Positions 53,633 through 64,000 of a DNA stretch of 64,000 nucleotides are shown here, one piece after another. The stretch's first letter is position 1, and every line of letters starts with the position of its first letter. The translations under genes and the position numbers were made by a program. The notes below the pieces were generated by a model. That model was not told the DNA's origin, searched no databases, and worked only from the letters and a program-made list of their open reading frames with translations. The DNA comes from Mytilisepta virgata. Lineage: Eukaryota > Mollusca > Bivalvia > Mytilida > Mytilidae. Where the stretch lies: NCBI GenBank assembly GCA_028015205.1, contig CM051518.1:60901978-60965977 (forward strand). Reading direction: 5' to 3'.

Positions 53633-56363
53633 GTTATTATTATACTGAATGTCAATAAATGTTTGAAAGTAATGCGCAGATTGCCAATCTTAAAATGCTT
53701 TGAAGATTCAGATATGAATAATGATTATCTCCACCCACCCATACATTGGCTCCTGCTACTCAAGTGAATAGAATGTTGATTGACATATCGGGCCACTACT
53801 ATTGAGACAGAAGTAGTGACTATCAGAAGATAAATAAATTCTATGCCAAATTAAAGTATTCTAATTATCAAAGGACATTCAAGAAGTATAATAATATCAA
53901 ATATAACCAAAACCAAAATTATATTTAGACTAAATGGACCTTTAGCTGAAAAAGAGCATTGTAAAGGCCAATTAGCAATCCTAAAATATATTCTATCAAG
54001 ATCAAACTTTCAAGAGATACCAGTTTTATTGTCACATTTCTCTAAATCTGGAAATTTTACACACGAAAATGAAAATATCAGGGCATTGCAAAACCTTTTT
54101 AAATGTTCATCAGTATTTTCACATAATTAAAAAAATTAGAATCTGCTGAACTGCTTTAAAGGCATCCCCAAAAAAAGTATTGTTTACTTTTAAAGAAATC
54201 CTTGTTATGTTGCATTTAAGTGAACCAAATTTTTATATATGAAGGAAATTCTGGAGAAACAATATGAATTTACTCTCATTTCAAAAATATCTTCTCTGGC
54301 AACATTTTAATAACTTTCTTTCTTTTAAATAGCAATAGAAGTTTATAAATGAATATAGAACAACAGTAAACCAACCGTTTTTGTGGATGGCCTTGGCACA
54401 ATACACCAGAGCTTTAAACTAACAGTCTCAGCTATTGTATAGTTGTATTTTATTGATCTGAAGTGTATCATTTATCATGTTTATATTCACAATTTTACCA
54501 CTCTGAGCTCTGATGAATAACAGTGGACATATTGTTTAAAGAATACTTGCCCAAACATTAGGTTTTTAGAAATACAGCTATACGGCAGCTTTGATACAAA
54601 ATTGATATTTCTAATGTGTGATTTTATATTTGTTTTTTCTTTTCTTTTCACCCAGCCTAAATAAGCTGTTGCATGCAAATCGGCAGAAATCCACATACAC
54701 AGAAGAAGCTTTAAGCCAACTAACAGTCAGTATATATTGTTTTTATTCATGTCAAGAAAAGAATCAAGCAATATGAAATTCCTACATGTGATGTCAGCAT
54801 TATGAACTTATGTGCCGTCTTGTCTTTGTAGATTTTGTTAAGCATGTGTTATGTAAGCATTTGTTTTAAGTCTGTTTTGTTTTCTCTTCTTTTTTGTGTT
54901 TTTTCCCCCATTTCAAAATTGCAGCATATCTTTGTTATTACATGTGTGTAATGTGTGATTTCTCATTTCAGTAAACTGGAGCTATTGTTTATAAATTTAT
55001 GTATATTCAGGTTTATTTATGTGAAGTATTTATTTTAGGTAGAATTTAGGTTAATATTAGTAAATTATGAGAATAAATATATTATTTTAAGTTTTAATGG
55101 TACAAATGGTCAGATTTAGCCATTCCATATTTCTTTGGTAGTACACATACACAGAACTTTTTTTTTAATGAATTTTACAACATTACAAAGACTTTTAATC
55201 TTTTTTTTTTCAAATGGAAGAAATTCAAATTATCTGTGATATTATGATCCGTTTGGGATTCATTCTTTCTTACAAAAGTATGCTGTTATTTTCTAGCATA
55301 CTTGAACCCATTGCCAATAATTCTCATCACATAATAAGTACATTAGATCTTCAGTCACCCAAAACACCCAAGGGATTGATGTAAATAGTTTGAGCCTTTG
55401 TTTAATTGGAGTAAGTGAAGTTGTGAAGAATCTGAAGTTCAATGAAGGGACCTACAAAATAATTCAAGAGGTATTTAAACTTGAGTGTCAAAAGTTTTAC
55501 AGTAATGTTCCTCTTTACAGAATTGTCTTCTGTTGACAGGAAATTAGGTTTAAATCTTTTTGCACTTAGTCAGCAGTTTTGATGAAAGCATCCAAGATTG
55601 CATTTGCTTGATAAGATCTACACAGTCTCATTTAACAGTATTTTAAAAGCTCTTGATGCTAGTCATTTCATGGGCATTACATGGAGTTTGAAACTGGCAG
55701 AATATTATGGTGCAGTTGTACTGACATGACAAGATTTAAGATCTGTATAGATTACCATGTAAAGTATCTGGATCATGATAGACAATGGCATAAATTATTT
55801 TTGTTTTTGACAGAAAATAAATTGAACCAGACTTAATATAAAGCAGGAATTGCATGTATATCTATTCCAATTCAAAACGTATTTTGTAATTTGTATCCAG
55901 TGTCTGTGAAAATGTATTAGATATATATTATGTTTGAAGATTGATGCTAATTCCTGAGGTTATTGCCATTAATTTGCATGCAACCTCAGAGACATTGGAA
56001 TAAACACATGGTAAAATATGATACAAGATACCTGAAATCCAACAAGAGGGTATTAAAAATGTGAAGAGATTTGGCTAGTTATTAAATAGGCAATCTTGGA
56101 TTCTTATGCAATCTGATACGTGTTAAAATTCAAACGAAGTCCAATGAGTGACAGTGGGTCTAGAGTCTATTAAGATTTAGAAAGATTGACTTGTTTTAGT
56201 GTTTGTGTTTTGTTTGCATACTTTGTTTCGGTTTTTTTTTTATGCTGACAATCTGTTTAATGCTCAGGATTATTTGTTAGTTACTTTTAATAGTTTTATA
56301 ATAGGTAAAGGTGTATATACATCAGTATTTAGTTACGCTAGTGTGTTGTCAGAGATGTGCCAT
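53633..56363. other. Intergenic or extended 3' UTR DNA
   Basis: 2.7 kb of AT-rich DNA. No gene recognised; open frames such as 54487-54696 (minus) lack coding character. Confidence 0.35.
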
Positions 56364-56545
56364 GTATTACATATACCCATTATAAACTGGGCAGAATTGT
56401 TAATTTTTTACTAGTTTGTAGTAAAGTAGAAAAATTATTAAAGCTTTTTGTGGTGGCTAGACAGACCTTGCTTACATGGCAAGTTCTTATGGATTCTTAT
56501 GATTTGTGAAAATTGTAGTTTTTAAGATACTCCAAATTACATTTC
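56364..56545 (+). repeat. 182-bp duplicated segment, copy 1
   Basis: TATTACATATACCCATTATA through GGTGGCTAGACAGACCTTGC to ATACTCCAAATTACATTTC, colinear with 59602-59783 over the same length without gaps and with few substitutions. The flanks are unrelated. Confidence 0.85.
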
Positions 56546-59509
56546 GGTAATTTCTTGTAAAAAATTCATCATGAAGTGCATTTGTTGAAAAATAAATATT
56601 TTGTGGTTTATCTTCAGCCGTGAAAATTCTGAAACAATTTTTTTAAGATGTGGTGTCAAGGACAGTATTATAAATTCACGGTAACATAATATTCAAACAA
56701 CCTGTTCTGTATACAGATGAATATATCTGTTGTCAGACAAAGGTTTTATGGAGAGTTTATCATTGAGGTTTATGTCATTAAATTAATGCAATATATCATT
56801 CCTAACTTGCTCATTTTGTTAACTTCTGTAACAGAGTAACATGTTTTATAAATCCAAATAATGTTTTATACATGAACATTTTCACACTGACACTATTGTA
56901 TGAAATTTGATGCTAGGTTGATGTTTTATTTAATAAAAAAATGGTAAAATCTGCAACACAGGCATGGATTCACAAAAATGGGTGAAAAAGTTCCTGGATA
57001 GGTTATTCATGGTATCTAACTGTATTTTTATACACTATAATTAAATTTGTCAGTAGAAATAATGTATCTATAGTCAAAAAAATGATATATGTATTTTTGC
57101 AGTGCTAGTTTTAAGCAGAAGTTATAAAACAATGAATCCCAAACATTTATTTTCTGTTGAATTTAGCTGTCAACTTTGAAATCCAGACTCTGTTGCATTT
57201 TATCCTGCAATCATTGTTACAACAGACAAATAACAGGTGTCGAATACATCAAGGCTGTATTTGTATACTATACAAATACAGCATTATGCCCCGCCCACAA
57301 ACAAGTAATAACTGTCTGGTCAATTCATTAGATTGTTTAGAAATTACTTTTCCACAAATTATTCTTATTTATTAAAAATTTCCACCTAGTTGTCTATAAA
57401 AATATACAAATTGTCATTATTTTCCCCTCAGTTGGAAGTTTCCAAAAACTATTCACTGTGTGCGTAAATATAAACATGCCATTTTATGGACTTACATGAG
57501 GCCTTCTTAAGGGTTATTAGAAATCTCGATTTTTTAAATTATAAGAAATAATCATTTTGATATCGATATTGCAGGATAAAAAAAAAAATTAGTTTACTAT
57601 AGAAGAGTATAGAACATATTTGTATTCGGCTCAAGAATTGGTTGAAAATGCTTGGCTTAGCCTTGCATTTTCCCCAGGTCCTTAGCTTCATACAAATTAA
57701 GTGTAACAGTTCTAGCTAAAATCCATTTTAATTATCTCAGGAACATTTAAGTCGATATTTTTTCAGTTACTTGAACAGTTTGCTCATGAATTTTTTAATA
57801 AGTGGAAATTGGGTTTAATTTGCACATCCAAAGTGTTATCTGTAATTAGATTTTAAGAAAATGAAACTTGGTGTTATTGATTATTGCGTAATTTCTATTT
57901 CTTTAATTGTACTGTTTATCTACAGAAACTGTCAAAATAATAAATACGCCAAATAGAAGTATTTTGTGTCTGGTACTGTTTTATATTCATTCATCACAAA
58001 CCCATGCAGATGAATTTTTGTGAAAATTTAAATTGTTGATGTGATGGTTTGAATGTTTAACACTTGTGTTTTTAGGGGAAAAATTGGAGGGGGGGATAGA
58101 TTATTTGGTAGGCTGTTCCAAACAGTGATGAAGGAAAATCTTAACTTTGTTATCAATTAGACAGCTGATTCCTTGCTTCTGAAGATGAATTTTCAAAGTA
58201 ATGTAACTAATTTAAATTAAGAAGTTTTTTCCAGTATGCTTAAAGATTATATATAGATTTAAAGTTTATTATCAAGGATATATGTTGGGGCTATTCCATT
58301 AAAATGGGGGTGGGAAGGGAAGTTTTATTATAGGACATGGGTCCTGGGTCATTTTTAGTTAGTGTCTATCAGATGTATGTAAAGTTATATAAAAAAGTTT
58401 GTTGGTTTATGGGGGTATTGTGAAAGGCCCTTCCTACCATCCCACATTCATTTTAATTGAAAAGCCCTTATTAACAGTTCTTACAGTTGGTCAGATCAGA
58501 AAAGCATTGAACTTACAATAGTAAACACATTTAAAAGCATCTTGCATTCAGCCCCTGTAGTCAGATGGATGTCTGTTTAAATAATAATATTTTGGGCAAG
58601 TTTTGTTGTTTTTTTTTATTATTAATATTTCAAACAAGTTTTTTTTCAGATACTTACAGATTAAAATTGTTGAAACATACATGTAAATTACTTAATTTAA
58701 TTTTACTCAAACACTTTGAATTTTTTTTAAAATGTGATATGTTGTGTGATTTTTGAAACATTAAAGCAATTTAAATGGAATTCCTAAGATGAATGCAAAA
58801 CAATCATTTTTTATTCATCCATCGGCAATTTATGCATACATTTAACCTAATATTGCCATCATGTTGCACTGCCTATGAATAAAATGGCATTATAGTGCTG
58901 AAACCAAAACTGCTGGAAGCTGTCTTCCAAAGGAGATTTTTGTCAGATTATTACGAAACTTATTTTTAGTTTTGGTGCAAATATAGAAATGAATTATGCT
59001 TCAAATTAAGGTGTTTTTGGTGCTTGTCAAGTAAATATGCATAATTTGACATACGGTGGTTGTTATTATATAAACATTGTAACAGTAAATACTATAGAAT
59101 TCTCCTGGATGGACAGATTCCTGCCTTGTTAATTGTTATGTATATCTGAGCAGGTCTCCAGACCTCCGGGACTGTTATATGATATAACAATAAATATTGA
59201 AAACTTCTTGTTTTTGTTTTAAACTGAAGAAAGATGTGTACTGTTCTATTGCCATATTTTTAATCTCATCTCAACCCATGCCCCACTAAAAATATATGGT
59301 TGCATGATTTAATTTTCTTTCTCATCACATTGATAAATGCACATTCTCTTATGATGTTGCGTTGTTATCTATTTCTTGCGCGATGAATTATTTGTCGTAA
59401 CTAATTCCCCATCATATGATATGTACAAGTGTTACGAGAAATTCTTTTATTTGATTGGCCTTGATACCATTGGTTGCAATTGGCTTAGTAGTTTCAGAGA
59501 AGATTTCTA
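56546..59509. other. Intergenic AT-rich DNA
   Basis: No gene seen. A hairpin GCTGTATTTGTA / TACAAATACAGC with a 5-base loop lies at 57254-57282, and GAAAATGC / GCATTTTC arms near 57645-57672; both could belong to one old MITE. Confidence 0.35.
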
Positions 59510-62268
59510 AATGAATTTTCCCATAGGGTCCTATGCTATGTTAAACTAATTTTTACTGTGGGGGCCGTATGGGTCGATCATCAGACGCAATTATGAAATA
59601 GGTATTACATATACCCATTATAAACTGGGCAGAATTGTTAATTTTTGAATAGTTTGTAGTAAGGTAGAAAAATTATTAAAGCTTTTTGTGGTGGCTAGAC
59701 AGACCTTGCTTACATGGCAAGTTCATATGGATTTTTATGATTTGTGAAAATTGTAGTTTTTAAGATACTCCAAATTACATTTCTGCTAAGCTTATTTCCA
59801 ATTGGCTCAGGATTTTCAGACGAAGGTTTTAAAGGAATTTTCCCATAGGGTCCTATGTTTAAATTTGGCTGTGTCGGCCATCTTTGTTGACAGTTCGGGT
59901 CATCAGACACAATTCTGAAAGAAGACCATGTACGGACCATTGCTGCCAATTTCGTTCCAACTGGCTCAGTGGTTCAGACCAGAAGATTTTAAAATGAATT
60001 TTCCCATAGGGTTCTATGTTTAAGTTCGGCTGTGGCGCCCGTCTGGGTCATCGGACAAAATTCTGAAAGAGGACCTCCTCAGGACCATTGCTGCCAAGTC
60101 TGGTTCCAATTGGCCATATATGAAACCACTAAGACAATTGTAACCAGACTGCAACAATGATCTTTGAATGGTATTCTTTCAAATTGTGTCCGATGACCCG
60201 GCATGTCAACCAAGATGACCGCCACAGCCGAAATTGTAATTTATCATAGGAAAAATTTATTTAAAAGTCTTTTTTGTCTGAAACCGCTGCACCAATTCGA
60301 AGCAGACTGCACAGAAATGGTCCTCTTTCAGAATTGTGTCTGATGACCTGGACTGTCGACCAAAATGGCTGCCATAACTGAACTTAGTTTTAACATAGGA
60401 CTCAACTTTAAAAAAAATCATTTAAAAATCTACTTGTCTGAAACCATCGGGGCAATTGGAACCAGACTCGGCAGCAATGGTTCTTAAATGGTCCTCTTGC
60501 AGAATTGTTTCAGTTGACCTGGATTGTCAACAAAGATAACTGCTACAGCCGAACATAGTTTAACATAGGGCCCTATGGAAAAAACCACCAAATTGACTTG
60601 CACTTAGATTTATTAGTCATTAATTATATGAATTAGTCATGCTTAAGGCGGACAAGTTAAATTCAGGTGAGCGATACAGGCTCTTATGATCCACAACTTC
60701 AATTTTTAGTCACAGCAGCCATATTCGTTGGAAGTCGGGGATGCCGGGCATAATTTTGGAAGGACCGTTCTACAAATTCTATCAAAATTAGAACCCAATT
60801 GGCCCAATGGTTTCACAGGAGATGATCTTTATAAAATTATACGCGGGACGCCATCTTTAAAGAGCAAAAACTCCTATAAGGGGTCAATTAATGATTTTGG
60901 TCATGTTGGCTTATTTGTAGATCTTTGTTGAACATTTTTGCTGTTTACAGTTTGTCGTTATCTATAATGATATTCAAGATAATAACCTAAAACTGCAAAA
61001 TGTTCTTAAAATGAACAATAACGCCAAAAAAGGTTGACCGATTCATCTGAAAATTTCATGGCAAGGACAAATAAGTCGGCAAGACCGAAATCATTAATTG
61101 ACACCTTATAAGAGTTTTTGCCCTTTAAAGACGACGTCCGGCGTAAATTTCTCTGAAACCCGACTTCCAACTGACTAAAAACAGAAAAAGGGGGGATGAA
61201 TTTCAAAAATCTTCATCTCTGCAACTACATGGCCAATTCGAACCAGACTTGGCAGCAATGGTCTTTAGATGTTCCACTTTCAGAATTGTGTCTGATGACC
61301 CGGACGGTCAACAAAGATGGCCGCCACAGCCGAACTTAGTTTAACATAGGACCCTATGGGAATTCATTTAAAAATCTTCATGTCTGAAACTACTGAGCCA
61401 ATTGAAACCAAACTTAGCAGCAATGGTCCTTAGATGGTTCTCTTTCAGAAGCATGTCCGATGAACCGGACAGTCAACCAAGATGGCCGCCACAGCCGAAC
61501 TTGGTTTAACATAGGACCCTATGGGAAATTTATTTAAAAATCTTCTTGGCTGAAACTACTGAGCCAATGGCAACCAAACTTAGCAGCAATGGTCCTTAGA
61601 TGGTGCTCTTTCTGAATTCTGTCCGATGACCCAGATGATCAGCCAAGATGACTGCCACAGCTTAACTTAGTTTAACATAGGACCCTATGGGAAGTTCATT
61701 TAAAAATCTTGCCTGAAACAACTAAGCCAATCGGAACAAGACTTGGAAGCAAGAGTCCTTAGGTAGTCCTCTTTCAGAATAATGTCCGATGACCTGGAAT
61801 TTCAACCAAGATGGCCGCCACAGCCGAATATAGTTTAACATTGGACTCTATGGGAAAATTCATTAAAAAATCTTCTCGTCTGAAACTACTGAGCAAATTG
61901 GAACCAAACTTGGCAGCAATACTCATTAGATAGTCCCCTTTCAAACCTAGCCTGTCAATCAACATGGTCACCAAAGCTGAACTTAGTTTATGTTAGGACC
62001 CTATGGGAAAATTTAATTTGCAGATCATCCTACCTTAAACTTTGCCATCTGGAACCAGACAAATGACAGCAATGGTCCTCTTTCAGAATTTTTTTTTTGA
62101 TAACCTTGAATATCAACTAAGATGGCCTTCACACTCTAACTTTGTTTAACATTGTACGTATGGGGAAACCAGCCAAGATAACCGCAACACTTAAATTTTC
62201 AGCCCTGCTGAAGGTGGACAAGTTAAATACAGGTGAGCGATACAGGCTCTTGAGAGCCTATAGTTGTT
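59510..62268. mobile_element. Rearranged cluster of GCTCACCTG-family units (H6)
   Basis: At 59510-60115 units run in minus orientation (CCCATAGGGTCCTATGTT); at about 60116 the orientation flips to plus (AACATAGGACCCTATGGG) and runs to a 3' box CAGGTGAGCGATACAGGCTC at 60664; 60690-61190 is minus again with H1-like body sequence; from 61200 seven or so plus units of about 155-165 bp lead to a complete 3' end at 62230-62266 (CAGGTGAGCG and hairpin AGGCTCTTGAGAGCCT). Core phrases include GATGGCCGCCACAGCCGAAC and CTGAAACTACTGAGCCAAT. It is a mosaic of at least three pieces with no 5' tip. Non-coding. Confidence 0.75.
59602..59783 (+). repeat. 182-bp duplicated segment, copy 2
   Basis: Copy of 56364-56545 sitting inside a minus-orientation repeat unit, where it replaces about 25 bases between CAATTATGAAATAG and the TTCCAATTGGCTCAG phrase. 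Confidence 0.85.
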
Positions 62269-63119
62269 TACTCGGGTGATGGAAGAGCTCCTCTGCGGAA
62301 TTCTTTACTGCATTATCTCACTTTATCACCGTTTACTGCCCACATATTTCCCAAGTAACGCCTGAGCTGTTCTGTACATATCTTGTAAAGTGTGTGTATC
62401 CAGCCTGAAATTCTGAACCAACAAAAAGTTGAAGAAAGCTGAAAACTCTTGTTCTATTAATTTTGACCATATTTACCTAAAAATCCATTTTCATTTTTTT
62501 TCTATTACTTCTGTTTTCAGTCTTGTGATGTTTTAGGAACAATACTTTCTTTTACAGTGACCATAATCTATAAAACATCAACATAACCTTGGATAATTTC
62601 ACTTGATGTTTGATGATATCAGGTAATTATTACATATAAAAAGGTGCAGTATATTTACAAGAATATACAGATTAATTACATAAATGGCTGTGAGTTAACG
62701 TATATTAGGAACTACTACATGTAATCCGTGAAATAATTGATACATGCTTCAATAAAGGGACTTCTCTAAGCGCAGCATGATACGAGAGGTAAAGAGTTAA
62801 AGTAAATGTGAACATATTAAGCCTTACCCAATAAAGTGCTGGTTAATACATTACACAAAAATATTGGACCTACCATGAAAATCGCCAAAAATTTAGAATT
62901 CAAGCCACCTTGCTTTTTTTGGTCCCTTTAACCTCCTATATCTCATAAACTGTAAAAGATAGGAAAATCTGTTGACATACTACTGAAAGCTCAATTAAAA
63001 GGGAAAAAAAACTCCATTGAAATCAGTTGAATAATAAAAATTTTATGTTTCCTTCAAAATTGCAAACTTTGATGCCTTGTATCTCGGAAACAGTATCCAG
63101 AAATGTACGATTACAAAGT
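62269..63119. other. Intergenic DNA
   Basis: No gene or clear element. The last part (from about 62880) may belong to the repeat that follows, since CTTTTTTGGTCCC-like and TTGCTTTTTTGGCCC phrases recur at 62910 and 63650. Confidence 0.35.
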
Positions 63120-63440
63120 TCGCCTCGCTCCCCGAGATGCACCCTTACAGCAAGTAATATGATCGAAGGTCGCTTGGTATCGGATAACTGAACTCTGACG
63201 TAAAACGTAACCTAAGGCAATAAGTAGGTCCTAAGAGTGACCTAATTTTGGTGGGAGGCTGTGTTACACCCCAAGATGCACCTTTACACCAAGTAATATG
63301 ATTGTAGGTCACTTTGTATGTTAAAACTGATTTTTGACATAAAACTTTAAAGCCAGTCAACCGTGGAATATGGGTCATGTGACTATATCTTATGTCACAA
63401 GGTCAGTCTCTTCAACGTGCACCTGCACAAATAAAAAATA
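63120..63440. repeat. Diverged tandem units of about 138 bp
   Basis: GATGCACC(C/T)TTACA(G/C)CAAGTAA followed by TATGAT(C/T)G(A/T)AGGTC recurs 138 bases apart (about 63136 and 63274), and a third degenerate start, CGTGCACCTGCAC, follows near 63416. Non-coding. Confidence 0.6.
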
Positions 63441-63654
63441 GATGATCCTATGTCAAATAATAACTGAGAACTGGCTGTGAAGGCGCACTCGGACGTGGAC
63501 GCCAGGGTGACTCCATAAGTCCCCCCAAGGCAAACTGAAAAATAGAAAAAAATTGTTGACTAATGAAAGCATCATTGAGGTGAATTAAAAGAATAAATCC
63601 TGATTAGAATTAGATGAAAATTTTTGAAAAGTGACATATCTAGCCACATTGCTT

Positions 63655-64000
63655 TTTTGGCCCTTTTAGTTTAGTTTAAACTTATTTATTTAAAGTGGAT
63701 TGGGAAACATGTTATACCAACTTATACTTATCCCTCTCCACTTGGCTGGTGCGAGAGCGGCCTCTGTAGCAGAATTTAGCCTACTCTTTTTCGACATCTA
63801 CAGAGGAGTCTTTGGAGTGTTAACTGGGTGTTGCTCTTTCTTAACACGGGACAACCATTTTTCGTCCCCATCCGACGGACTAGCATCTTTTACCGAGACC
63901 ATCCTCGCACATGGTGTCGACAGAGCGTCGCAAATTTGACCCCTGAAATTTTCATCCCGAACGGGAATCGAACGAGGGACCTTTGGCGTCGTAGTCCGAT
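63655..64000 (-). mobile_element. tRNA-derived SINE, minus strand, cut by window end
   Basis: At 63957-63983 the plus strand reads CCGAACGGGAATCGAACGAG; its complement has the pol III B box CGTTCGATTCC and the TTTGGCG/CGTAGTCC context of a tRNA-like head, which continues beyond the window. The body and AT-rich tail extend to about 63655. The 79-codon plus-strand frame at 63700-63939 lies wholly within it and is not taken as a gene. It is a different family from the SINEs in the glycogenin introns, possibly the V-SINE type known in molluscs. Confidence 0.65.

Noticed and set aside
63700..63939. 79-codon plus-strand frame with a hydrophobic start
   Set aside because: It lies wholly within a minus-strand SINE; its complement ends in a pol III B box.

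Overview
The window looks like a piece of nuclear genome from a marine bivalve, most probably a Mytilus-type mussel. This is inference from content: an intron-rich metazoan glycogenin gene, strongly AT-rich introns, and dense short repeats that begin with GCTCACCTG followed by GTC-rich runs, a repeat style common in bivalve genomes. No species can be proved from the sequence alone.

The main gene is a complete glycogenin, the self-glucosylating primer of glycogen synthesis, on the plus strand from 11625 to 52573. I reconstruct nine coding exons whose splice phases all agree: a 13-nt first coding exon, five exons encoding the GT8 catalytic domain (with the DxD motif and the acceptor tyrosine), a 21-nt phase-0 microexon, a 561-nt Asn/Gln/Glu/Ser-rich linker exon and a 1083-nt last exon. 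The last exon holds the conserved glycogen-synthase docking motif and then an unusually long Pro/Lys/Thr/Ser/Ala-rich tail. The predicted protein is 821 aa with the microexon and 814 aa without it. Intron 2 is about 20.7 kb and is largely repeats.

1-11.5 kb: a small minus-strand single-exon gene of unknown function (576-890); a 146-bp triplication; a terminal-inverted-repeat element split by a young, structurally intact Ty1/Copia retrotransposon (2139-7100; identical 125-bp LTRs, initiator-tRNA-Met primer site, 5-bp target duplication, gag and pol in +1-shifted frames); and two neighbouring copies of one hAT-like element with about 300-bp inverted termini, one carrying a nested 841-bp element.

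11.5-52.6 kb: glycogenin. Its introns hold two near-identical direct copies of one repeat on either side of exon 2, a nest of Helentron/DINE-like elements inside an 8.4-kb inverted-repeat element (17733-26118) with a 166-bp minisatellite, three copies of a tRNA-derived SINE, a 147-bp array headed by a 31-bp-arm palindrome, and several MITEs.

52.6-64 kb: probable 3' UTR and intergenic DNA, a 138-bp foldback element, a 182-bp segment present twice, a large rearranged cluster of the GCTCACCTG family, and a minus-strand tRNA-derived SINE cut by the window end.

The most notable points are the shared end architecture of three non-autonomous families (short inverted repeat at the 5' tip, its partner internal at the 3' side, then a terminal hairpin), the glycogenin microexon and tail, and the +1 gag/pol arrangement in a recently inserted Copia element.
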